From Tetracentron sinense (lineage: Eukaryota; Streptophyta; Magnoliopsida; Trochodendrales; Trochodendraceae), in the NCBI GenBank assembly GCA_015143295.1, contig CM026557.1:26631760-26695759 (forward strand): a stretch of 64,000 nucleotides of DNA, given 5' to 3'. Position 1 is the stretch's first letter. The number at the start of each line of letters is the position of its first letter. This document shows positions 48,201-60,200 of this stretch, one piece after another. The position numbers and the translations under genes are program-made. The notes under the pieces are model-generated. The model searched no databases, was not told where the DNA came from, and saw nothing but the letters and a program-made list of their open reading frames with translations.

Positions 48201-51200
48201 CCACTCAATTAGTCATTGTTGTGAGGTTTTATCTGGGATTGATGATGTGAGCGACGAGGTCTACTTAAAGGCAATGAATATCATCCAAACCAATCGTAGT
48301 AGGAGAGAGGCTTTCATTAGTGTGCCTGAAAATAGAAGACTTCTATTGTTGATGAGTCTAGAGTGACTTTAGGCGATAGCTGTTATTACTTTATGTGGTT
48401 ATGTTGGTTTATTTTGCTGGATAGCTTTTATGTTTTTATCGTTTTATATGTTGCTACTTAATTAAATTTTGGAAAAATCTAATGAATTATGAAGTTCATG
48501 TTTTGTTAATTACGATATGGTTTTATGCTTTGTTACTTATGAAATGATGTGCTCATATGCTATGTTTAGGTTAGATGGATCCAACTACAATGGAAGTGGA
48601 ATCTGATGAAGAGGATTATGAGGATTTAATGTTTTTACTTATGATGGATGAATTTGATGCATCCATCTCGAAACGACCAATTAGAGGCAATAGTGAGACT
48701 GGAGCAGAATTCGTTCATAAGGTACTAAATGGACACCCAAAGAGGTGTTACGATTTATTTCGGATGAAGAAGCACGTGTTCCATAGTTTGTGTCATGTTT
48801 TACGAACCAAAAACTTTTGCAAGATTCAAAATTTGTAGCTGTGGAAGAGCGTGTAGCTATTTTTTTGATGACTATTGGTCATAACGAATGTAATCGAATG
48901 ATTTCAGATCGATTTCAACATTCGGGGGAATCCATTAGTCGTCATTTTAAAAGAGTTTTAAAGGTCGTTGCTAATTTGGGAAAAGAGATTATATGTCCTC
49001 CATTTTTGGAAACACCACCAAAAGTTCTCTACAATTCTAAATATCATCCATGGTTCAAGGTAATAACTAGTTAGAATTTCTCCGTTAATAGTATTTCAAT
49101 GATGAAGGAATTAAATTTTACTGATTTGTGAAGGATTGTATAGGGGCAATAGATGGCACACACGTGAGTGTGTCTGTCCCTTCCAAAGATCAAATTCCGT
49201 ATTGAGGCAAAAAAGCGACTGTAACTCAAAATGTGTTGTGTGCATGTTCTTTCAACATGAAGTTCACATTAGTGTATGCCGGTTGGGAAGGAACGGCAAA
49301 TGATTCAAGGGTTTTTGTGGAAGTTATAACTAAGCCACATTTGAAGTTTCCCCACCCTCCTAAAGGTATGTCTTATTTGATGATTCTTTTCTTCATTTTT
49401 TAATTTCTAATTAAGAAATATTGTTTCAGGTAAATACTATGTCGTTGACTCAGGTTATACTAGTATGCCAGGTTATCTTATGCCTTACCGCGGAGAACGA
49501 TATCACTTACAAGAATATAGGGGGCATGGTCGAAATCCTACAGGAAAGAAAGAATTTCTTATCTACCATCATTCCTTATTTGCTTTGGTGTGTTAAAAGC
49601 TCGATCCCCAATTTTAAAGCTAATGTCACCTTATTCTTTACGTGCACAACGACGTATAGTTCTTGCTACATGCACTCTCCACAACTTTATCAGAACGGAA
49701 ATGTCAGGAGATAAAAATTTTATGATGTACGGAAATGATGACTTGATAGTCAGTGATGGAAATGGACATGGTGATGTAGGTTCCTTGGTCGTGGAGGTAG
49801 GAACGGCACAAGCTCGACGAGAGATTTCACGTGTTAGGGATGAAATCATGAATGATTTGGCTGCTTATTATGGTGGCACTAGAGACTGATCATTCGTAAA
49901 TTTGCTAAGGATCTGTATATCTTTTTGACGACACTCTATTTCTTTTGTTTAAATATTACGATCCTTATCTATGTTTATTATGACTTCTTTTATTATACTT
50001 CAATTATCCATAGTGTTTGATGTTTGCAAATTATTATTAAAGATATATGGCAGGAAATACAGAAGGTCCAAGATGTGCATGTTGTAAGAGCTTCATGAGA
50101 TTGCTAATAGCTAGAACGACATTGTCCCTTTCAAGAAGAATTTATATAATAAGATTTAAAATACATATTTTTTTTAATCAATAAAACGAGCCAAATATAT
50201 TAATGAGAGCGAAAGGAGTACAAGCAAAGAAAGAAAAGGCAGAAACAGAGTTTACAAGCTAGTAAACTCAGAAAACCTAGATAATCATCTCAATCCTGCC
50301 TCCTAGCCTCGCATCCTCACCCAAACTAGCATCAACGCAACAAAACACTAAGATGCTCCCCATCTGAGTGGATTCATGCCCATTCCAAAACAACCATCCG
50401 AATCTGAGCATGCAAACGAGATTGAGAGATTGAGGAGTCTTCAAAAACTCGTAGATTTCTCTCCTTCCATAGCATCGACGATATGGCACCCAGCAGAACT
50501 ACCCAAAGAACCTCCCAAGCCCCATCCTTGCTTGGCCGAGGCCAACCTGCTAAGAAATCCTAAAACGACGAGGGAAAGATCCAGGCCATACCCAATCGAG
50601 ATAGAAAATAACCCCAAATGCCGGCCGCATAAGAGCAATGAAGAAGCAAATGATCCACTGTCTCTTCGGCTTCAAAACACATAAAACACCTATTGGCCAT
50701 CTTCCACTCTCGATGTTGCAGATGATCGCATGTGAGAATTTTATTCAAGGCAGCAATCCAAAGAAAAAACGAGACCTTTGAGGGGATACCTGGCTTCCAC
50801 ACTGTTCTGTGTGGAAAGACACCCATGTGGATAAGACTTAAGGACTGGTATAGAGATCTAACTAGGAAACTCCCATTTTTACTGCCACCCCATACTTTGC
50901 AATCCCTCCTCTCCGCGCAAAGGTTAGTGAACTTTAGGCGAGCCAAAAGGCAAGATACATCCTCTACCTCCCAGTCATTCAAGTCTCGTCTAAGAGATAG
51001 GCTCCAAACTACCCCTTCCCCCCTCCTTTCAAAATAATCCTCTACTATTGCCTCCTTATCTGTGGCCAGCAAAAAAATATTGCCAAAATCATCCCGCAGT
51101 TTAGAATTCCAGCACCATACATCTTTCCAGAATCTCACTTCGATTCCTTAGCCCACTCTGAATTTGAACAAAGGCACCACCAACCTAGCTAAAGCCATGA

Positions 51201-54200
51201 TACTCTTCCAAAGGCCCACTCCATGAGAAATACTAACCTGTTAGGGACCCAACACAACTCCTCCCCATATTTAGCCACGATCACCTCACGCCATAACTTG
51301 ATCTTTCCACGCCAAAACGCCATATTCATTTCCCTAACAAGGCCTTATTCATGCTAACCGAAGATTTCAGATTCAACCCCCCATTTTCCTTTGGTTGACA
51401 AATTTTCTCCCAAGACACCAAGTGATAGCTAAAAGAATCATCCCTCTCGTTCCACAGAAAATCCCTCTGCATCCGCCCAAGCAATAAGGCCACTGACTTA
51501 GGGATGATTAAGGTAGACATAAAATAAGTAGGAAGACTAGCCAGTGTACTATGGATAAGAGTAAGTTTGCTTCCCTTTGAAAGGTAATGGGACTTCCATC
51601 CAGCTAATCTTTTCTCGCACCTCTCGATCACCGATGTCCAAACCTCTTTCGACTTGAATCTGCCCCCTAAAGGCATGCCCAGGTACTTAGACAGAAGCAC
51701 TCCCATTCTACACCCAAAGCAAATTGCTAGCTGGTCCATAATAAGAAATTCTCTTACCCGAATTATCTCGGACTTGGCCAAGTTGACCCTAAGACCGAAC
51801 ACCGCTTCAAAACACCGATGGAGACATCTAAGGTACAAAAGATGGCTAGGCAATGCGCTACAAAAAATCGAAGTGTCGTTCGCAAACTGGAGATGAGATA
51901 TTCGCCTCTGAGAATTGCCAATCGAGAAACCCTTAAACACTGACCCTTTTGCTCTAAAAAGCATCCTACTCAAGGCCTCCGAAACTAAAACAAACAAAAA
52001 AGGGGAAAGCGGGTCACTCTGCCGCAGCCCCCTTGAGCTAGGAAAGAACCCAACTGAACTACCATTTAGAATGATAGAAAATGAAGTAGAGGAATAACAC
52101 ATCCGCATCCACTGCCTCCATTTCGGCCTGAACCCCATTCTGCCCAGAACAAAGTCCAAAAAACCCCAATTCACATGATCATACACTTTTTCCATATCTA
52201 CTTTGCAAACAATATCAGAGGAATTTGCCCTAATCCGGGCACTAATACACTCATTTGCTATCAGAATCCCATCCGAAATCTATCTCCCTCCCACGAAAGC
52301 TCCTTGAAACGGAGAAATGATACAAGCCATCACTTTCTGAATACGAGCCACCAAGACCTTAGCAAGGATCTTATACAAAATATTCACCAAACTAATCGAC
52401 CGAAAATCCTTGAGCTCCACAACACCCTCCTTCTTTGGGATCAACACCAGAAAGGTATGATTCAACACTTTATCAAATTGCCTTGAAGAATGAAATTCCT
52501 TCAACACCTCTAACACATCTCTCCCCACGATATCCCAACAAACCTTATAGAACTCAATAGAGAAACCATCCGAGCCTGGGGCTTTATCTCCCACCATATT
52601 ACGAATAACACCCAACACCTCTTCCTCCTCGAAAGGCCCCTCCAAAGTGGACCTTTGCTCCATGGACAAGCTAGCAAACGGAAGACCATCCACTCTCGGC
52701 CGCTAACGTTCCTTCTCTAGATACATCTCTTGATAAAAGGCTACAACACTATCACTTATTTCTCTACTCCCTTCCCTCCACACCCCGTCCACCTTTAACT
52801 TTGAGATAAAATTCCGCTTCCTATTAAAATTGGCTGAACACTGAAGAACTTGGTATTCCGATCCCCCTCTTTAAGCCATCTCACTCTAGCCTTTTGTTTC
52901 CAACTAACCTCCTCCATGTTGAGCGCTGCCATATAATCCTTTTTCTTCGCTTCATACTCCTGGGATTCCAAAACTGATAACTCTCTTTGAGCCACCAAAT
53001 TCTCCAACATCGCTATCTCCCTAAGATGCCCTTTCAATCTAACCTCGATATTTCCAAACACCTCTTTATTCCACGCCTTGAGCGTCATTTTCAGATTTTT
53101 CAATTTCCGACTGAAGCGAGAACTAGTTGACCCCCTTCCCCCCTCCTCGCTCCACACAGAGTGCACGACATCCTTAAACCTCTCATCCTTGAGCCACATG
53201 TTCTCAAAACGAAAAGGAGTAGGGCCTCCTGAGAAACATCAGTCTCTAACACAATAGGCCAATGGTCTGAGATCAGCTTGGGAAGAGAAGAATGTGAGGC
53301 ATTAGGGAACTGATTCTCCCACTCCGGGCTGACTAAGAAGCGGTCTAGACGACTGGCTCTTCCACTGGTATTCGAGTGCGACCAAGTATACTTACCTCCT
53401 CGCGACGGATAGTCTATAAGTTCATGCCGACGAATGAACTCCCCGAACCTCCTCATTTTTGTTGTAATGGCACTCCCCCCTTTCTTCTCTGAAGCTAACC
53501 GAATGCAATTAAAATCTCCTCCCAGACACCAAGGTTCACCCCATCTCGCGCTAACATCCTCCAACTCCTCCCATAACTGCCTGTCCTCCATCCCTCCCAA
53601 GGGTCCATAAACTCCCGTGAAAACCCAAGCAAAAGTCTCCCCGACCAATCTACAAAGGATGGAAATAGAGAAAGCACCATGTTCCGACTCCAAGACCTCC
53701 ACCTTGGATCTATCCCACAAGAGTAAGATCCCGCTAGAAGCACCAAGGCAAGGAGTCGCAATCCACCCCGAACCACTCGAGTCCCACAAGTCTCTAATAT
53801 GAAACTCCTTTACGGCTTCTAGCTTCGTTTCCTGAATGCAAACAATAGATGGCATCTTCATGCAAACAAATTGCTTGATTGCTGCCCTTTTATCGGCCTG
53901 TCTCATCCCCCTAACATTCCAAGAAATGATAGAGAATTCTATCATTGAAAACCTTTGCGACCCTTGCATGACCTTGGACTACAAGACACCCCCCCAATTC
54001 TTAGGTTTATTGTAGTTAATCCCACTCACCAACCGACATTGTTCCATCTCGGAGTACCCTCGCCTCCCTTTACCAATCTTTGTCGGATGCTTAGGAGCTC
54101 TACCAACCCTGACTTCTCTATATTTCGAAATAGATCTCTTGCCTCCTCATGACCCTCTAGAGAAATTCCCAAAAATCTACTGAGGCCTTCCATATGACTG

Positions 54201-57200
54201 ACTACCCATTCTGATGCCTCTGCCGGCCCCGACTAAGCTACCCCTCAGAATTCCCGAAACTTCTATCTCCTAACTCTTCTGGAAACAGCTCCTTCCCCCC
54301 TTCCTCAACAATCTTGTTACATCGAATTATCCTCTAGGAGAGCCGAACCTCCTTGCTCGATGTCTACCTCCCCCCCAGAGGGAGAATCTCCTTCCACCCT
54401 ATCCCTCACCTTCCTGACATCAGCATGATGAATGAATGGACCAGAAGGAGAGCTTAAAGACATACCTGGTAACTACCTTGACACCTCGGCCTCATCCACT
54501 TGCTCCACGCCGCCCGTTGGACTGCTAACCATAATGCCAAGCGACCCCGCCCTCCTCACAGACCCCTGGGATCTCTGATTCGCTCACGGTTACACCATGC
54601 TCTTGGGAATTCAAAGCTTTCAAAGCTGAGGAATCTTTCCAATCTCGAGCACCCGACAGCGAAGCCTCCAACAGGCGCCCCTGGTTCAATCCGCCATCTC
54701 CTCTAACCATCTCCCGGACACCTTCACAAGGATCGGAACCACTTAGAGCCTCAAAATCCTTCCGCTTCCCATCCGCTCACCCCTTGGCCTCAAGACCCTC
54801 TTGCACCTGCCTTATCCCCAACAACGAGATGGCGTCGGCATTCCTCGCAGCTAGAGCTTCTCCTTAATCCATCTCCTCAACAAAAACTTAGTTGTGTTCT
54901 ACTAGGTTCTCGGCTCTGCTAGATAGATCAGCGTCCTTCAAAGACTCCATGTCTGACTGAACAAGCTTGCCCCTGCTAGCCTCCGAGGATAGAAGAGCAG
55001 AACGATGGACCGAGGTCTCAAATAGGGGCAAGTCGGACTCCCCACCTCCTTGACCAACTAAGAACGATGAGTCCTCAAGCCCAACCTCACTAGGACCCCT
55101 CAACAATGAAAAAGGGCCAATGCCTGCCGAACATTCCCCAGGCCCCAGAACATCAGGCCATAGGGAATCAGGCTTATAGCCTGAAGCAAAAAATTACTGA
55201 GTAGGGCCCCGAAACAAAAGAACGCGGGCCTTCCTCCCACGGACCCGAACAGGGAACCCCAACATCTGCACACCGGTTGGGTTCCAGCTGCAGAGCATAA
55301 CCCCCCACCCACAGGATTCAAAACCAATGTTTCCGAAACCACCTTCTCCTCATCCCTCTGCTCTGCCACTCTGGGTTCAATCAGCTCTTCCTCTAGCCCT
55401 CGTCTGATCCAGCGCACTTTTTTCCTACGGAAGGACCTCTTACTATTTCGAGACACACCTCTTTTGTGCCTTGGTTTGCTCTTAGCTGAAACTGGTAATT
55501 TCTCTAAAACACCCTCTTCCTTCTAGCCTTCACATTCACCTTCACCTTTTTCCTCAGATAAGACCCCTAGCCGCTCCTCACACCTTGCCTCTCGTACCTT
55601 CCGCATATGCCTGTGACTACCTCCTCTGGATTCACCAATCACCTCCTCACTAGCTCTACCACTATGGACATCCCCTCCTAGCAACCCCTGCTTCGATGTA
55701 TTAGGATCTGATGTCGCCATCAATGACTCAATCCTACGTGGAATCGACGAAATCACTCCTACCTTCTCCCGGCCAACTACCTCTTCCCGCCGGCAAACTA
55801 CCACCAACGATTCCGGCCACATCGAATCAGAATCAAGAACACCGACCTCCTCATTCGAGCAAGAGATTTCCAGAGGAAAGGAAGAGAAGTGGAAGTCCAA
55901 CAAAATTTGTCTAGGTATGCTCCTCAAATCTCCACAAACTTTAATTTTCGCCCTTTTTAGATCTGATCTAGACTGCATTGAATGGTGGCTCTCCACCAAC
56001 CCCCCACACAATTTCCCAATATGCGAAAAAATTTGATCCTCCTATAAGTGGAACGGTAAACCCTTAATAGCAATCCATCTGGGCTTAAGAAGTCCTGTGA
56101 ATGATAATGTATTAGATGTTGGCCACCACCTGTGAAAACCTACAAAATAGTTGTTTTTCAAAGGGAAGCATTTGGATCCACACAAAAGACTTATGTTACT
56201 CTCCAATTTCGGAAAGAAGATCGCCCTTTGACAATCAAACGGAAAAATCGTCACTTCTGGAATTGAAAGAAGTAAGGATTGAATTAAAAGCACCACTTCA
56301 TGCCACTGGATACAATCTCCCAGACTTCCTACCGAACACACCACTGAATCCGCCCAAACCCTGAAAGGTTCTACATCAGACTCTACCACCACCTTGCATT
56401 GAGATCCCTTTTGCCCCACATGACTAGAAATTCCATCCTTGGGCTTCCCTGATCTTTGATCCTCCGAGATAAAGCGAGCCCGAGGCTTCGAAGTGGCAAT
56501 AACCTCTGCCTTCTGGCCTACCACAAATCCTTGAGATGCCTGAGATGACCCCCTGCCTTGAGCTAAATACTCAACAGCAGCCTTGAACGCCTTCCACCCC
56601 ATTTGCCATGGGCCCCGAGGGACAATAACTCTCCTACCTCTACCGATCCCTAGAACAGGATCAAGGAAAAGAAACTTCCTCTAGCATTAACTTTCCTTTC
56701 CCCCATTAAAGACCGAAAAGATCCCCTGAAAGTCCTTACCAAGTAACCTCCATAAGCAGAGAGCACCTCCCTTAAGGTTCTGGTTAACCACCCAAACGCT
56801 TCTTGCTCTATCTCTAACCTGTTGATCGAACCTCCTCTTCCCCTCTCGATGATTTGAATCAAACATTGCCCTTTACTCTCTGATTCCTCAAGCTCGAATG
56901 ACTTGAACTCCACTACAAACAGCCTTCTCCTCATCCCAAACCTATTGTTAATTTATGAATAATATATATGTATTATCTATGGAAATTCTTGAAAACTTGT
57001 AGATGAGACATTAGTAAAATTTGAGTATTTTATGACACATATAAATGGGTTGACTAAAACTAAATCTTGTTTTTTTTAATCCAAACGTAATTATGTTGTT
57101 TCTATTCTTTATAATTGATTCTAATTGAAAGTTGTCAAACGCATTCTCTTAACAAAATTGATTATAAGAATCAAAACTAAAAAAAATTGACTCTTTTTTA

Positions 57201-60200
57201 GACTTGACTCTTTTTTAGAATGAGAGAATCACCAGAATTGATGCCAAACAGCCCCAGAATTTTTTTTTTAATCCAAACGTAATTATGTTGTTTCTCATCT
57301 TTATCATGTTTTTGGTCTTTCCAAATGATGTCCTAGGGCCTTAGAATATTAATCAATTTAGTCCTTAGGGTCCTATGGTCTCTAGGTTTTGAGCTTTCAA
57401 TCAACCAAACTTTGAGGACTTTTACATAAGTCCTAAAACACTCTCTCACTAAAATATAAAAGCATTAAAACCATTAAGAGACACTTCATTCTTCATGACT
57501 TGATCTTGGCTTGATTTCATCTTTAAGCTTCTTGATCAATCTTCTCCTTCTTCTATCTTCATCTTCATGACTTGAGCTTTTGCTATGATCTTCAATATGA
57601 TCCAACTTGACTTGCTTGACTTGAGAATGATTCTTCTCATATATGGTGTCATTTTCATGTTTTTTCTTCGAATGACTTTACTAATACTCTTCATAAACTA
57701 GTTTTCACATAAACTCAATTGAGACATTAGTAACACAATGACATTACATTATTGTGTTATCATCAAAATTAATGATGTTACCTTAGGTTAAAAACCTAAA
57801 GGCTAGCGAGTCATCTTTGCTAACACCTTTATCCTCCATTGGAGTATAAGCAGTTGGTCAAAGGGCATCACAAGAGTTCTCAGGGGCTAACAGTTCTGAC
57901 TTTTGGTATAGATATTAAATAAAGTCACGATGTTTTCTTGAATCCTGAGATTCTTTTTCGTTTATTTATTTTTTGGGTAGGGGGGAGGGAGGATGGAGGA
58001 AAATGACCTCATTCCCAATTTCTTTTGTAAAAATCCTCTATTAATAAAAATTTTCTCTTATTGATGAAAATTTTGGAGTACAAAAATAAATAATAAAACA
58101 ACTGAGCACTTGAAAACTAGCAGTGCATATGCACACACACACGCATACAGGTGCCAATACTCCTAGAACTTGAAACTTTATTTCATCTAATTTTCCGGAC
58201 ATAGATCTAAAACAAGCACTAAAATGTTCATCTGTACTGATGGGTGATGTAAACACGTAATATTTTATGTATTTAGAAATATGTTCACATGCATGTGCAA
58301 ATAAAATAGACGTAAATCATGAAAGGGGTGAAATTTATTCTTACAATGTTATATCATGGATCAACAGGTACATGAAGATAAGGAAAAATGATACATTAAA
58401 CTCTAAATCAAACCATATTCCAAATACCGGAAGCTAAAAGATGAAACATTACCTCTGTATAGGCCATATCATGAAGTGAGAAAACACAATACACAATAAT
58501 AGCTGACATTAAGGGCCAATTCTTTAGGAGGTTTTCCTCAGAAGTTGGTCCTCTTCCTTCAGTTTCGTGTATTTTTTCTTTCACATCAGACCCATATGAT
58601 ACAGCCTCCAATGCATCATATGAATCATCCCCTTCTTTTTTGTTTCCCTTATGCATGTGCAACGTTTCCTACAACAAAACACAATTTAAGACGTCAAATT
58701 TGCAGTAAGTAGTTGGACTGCTGTTACAACTTACAAAGGTCATTTTAAGATCGACCAAGTTAATGTATTTATAATTTTATACCATACCTTCCAAAGACAT
58801 AATATAAGTTACCAACGGAAGGCCCTAAATGGGCAAGAGAAAATAGAAAAGGACGTGAAGTGGATTGAGTTAGTTAGAGACAAGATTTGAAAATAGATGC
58901 GCTAACTCTAACAGAAGATATCACACTAGATAGATTACAACAGCAGAACAGGTTTATGATGCTGACCCCAAATAATTGGGTAAGGAACTAATAATCATGA
59001 CATTGAGGTATATTGTTGCCTGACGAGATAGAGGATCTCATGGAATACATATGCTAATCCCAAATTATAAAGAACCAAGAGTATTTAATCTTACCCAAAA
59101 CACCACTGCTAAATAAAGTGAAATGAATGGTAGGACAAGAAGTAAAAACATATATTTATGGATTGCTACAAGTCAGGACTAAAGGGTTGAAGTTGAAAAT
59201 CTCAATGAGATAAATGGGTCCTGGTCATGCATTTTCTAATGTCTACCGTCAGAATCAACTTTAAAGCCTCCTTTTATGAAGGCAAACCTTAAAATTCTGA
59301 TCAATCCACAGAAGTTTCTGAAAGACCTTTTGACAGACTAAAATGTCCATACAAGATTCATGTTTTGATTTTGTATTTAAGTCCTCTTCTTTTTTAGTAT
59401 GAAGAAGAAGAAGGATTTGATTTTATATTTAAGTTCTCTTTCTTTTAAATACAAAAATTGACAGGAAACAACTAAAAAATTTCTGATTAAGAAACGTACC
59501 GGGAGCCATAAACAAGCAACAAATGTAACCAATGCAAAGGCTGATATGATAAGGCAGGGTAAGAAGTACGGAAACCTAGAAGACAGTATTCAAGTTACAC
59601 AACTTCAGCATTGATGAAAAAAATATCAGGAAAAAAAAAACTGAAATAAGGCATTGAAAAAGCTCAAAACTAATAAGATTAAGTAAACTAAGTATAGCCT
59701 ACCTCCCAAACAGAGACTCTTTAGAAAAAATATTTGGATATTTCTCTGCAGGCTAGTTCATCCAGACACTTAATTAATAGTCGTGTTCACAAAAAATAAA
59801 TAATAATAAATGAAAGAAGAGATATATAACGACTAGACAAGGAAAAAAGGTAATACACACATAGGTGAAAATGAATTAAATATTTGGTACCGTAATATGA
59901 ACACCAGTGAATATGAATATCTGGGTTTACTTTTGGGACTCGAAGGAAACTATATGAGGAAAGTTCTCTACAATTTTTTAAAACCTGGTAGTTGTCATTT
60001 ACGATGTGTCACTGAGAGTTCCCTGTTTTTTGGAGCTCCCCTTTACTTGAATCCCGTAATATTAGTAGGCTACTTTTTTATTTAGGTTAGTTGTAGATTG
60101 CTTTTTACTAGGTTACAGGTAGCTGGTAGGTCACATTTTCCAGTTGTTGAATTCTCCTTTTTAGGTTTGGGTTTCACAGGTATCCAGGGAATGCTTATGA

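Larger units (their letters stand above)
50168..56940 (-). mobile_element. Nearly full-length LINE inserted in the Harbinger element
   Basis: About 6.8 kb, minus strand; 3' poly-A is the T run at 50168-50176. ORF1 starts at 56934 and ORF2 ends at about 50560. It is much better preserved than the LINE at 38040-40620, so it is the younger one. Flanking duplications could not be fixed by eye. Confidence 0.9.
45764..57255 (+). mobile_element. PIF/Harbinger transposon, itself split by a LINE
   Basis: Ends GGGAGCTGTTTGGCATC (45764) and, inverted, GGGGCTGTTTGGCATC (57255). Carries both PIF/Harbinger genes: a Myb/SANT-like protein (47404-48366) and a DDE transposase (48575-49889). Without the LINE the element is about 4.7 kb. 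The 3-bp target duplication is not clear. A 34-bp segment (TTTTTTTTAATCC...TTGTTTCT) occurs at 57068 and again at 57259, so the right end was rearranged. Confidence 0.8.
37394..58452 (-). other. 21.1-kb ZIFL intron filled with transposons
   Basis: From donor GTAATG (58452) to the acceptor before 37393. Contains a decayed LINE, copia fragments, an inverted LTR split by a Harbinger element, and a LINE inside that element. Confidence 0.92.
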
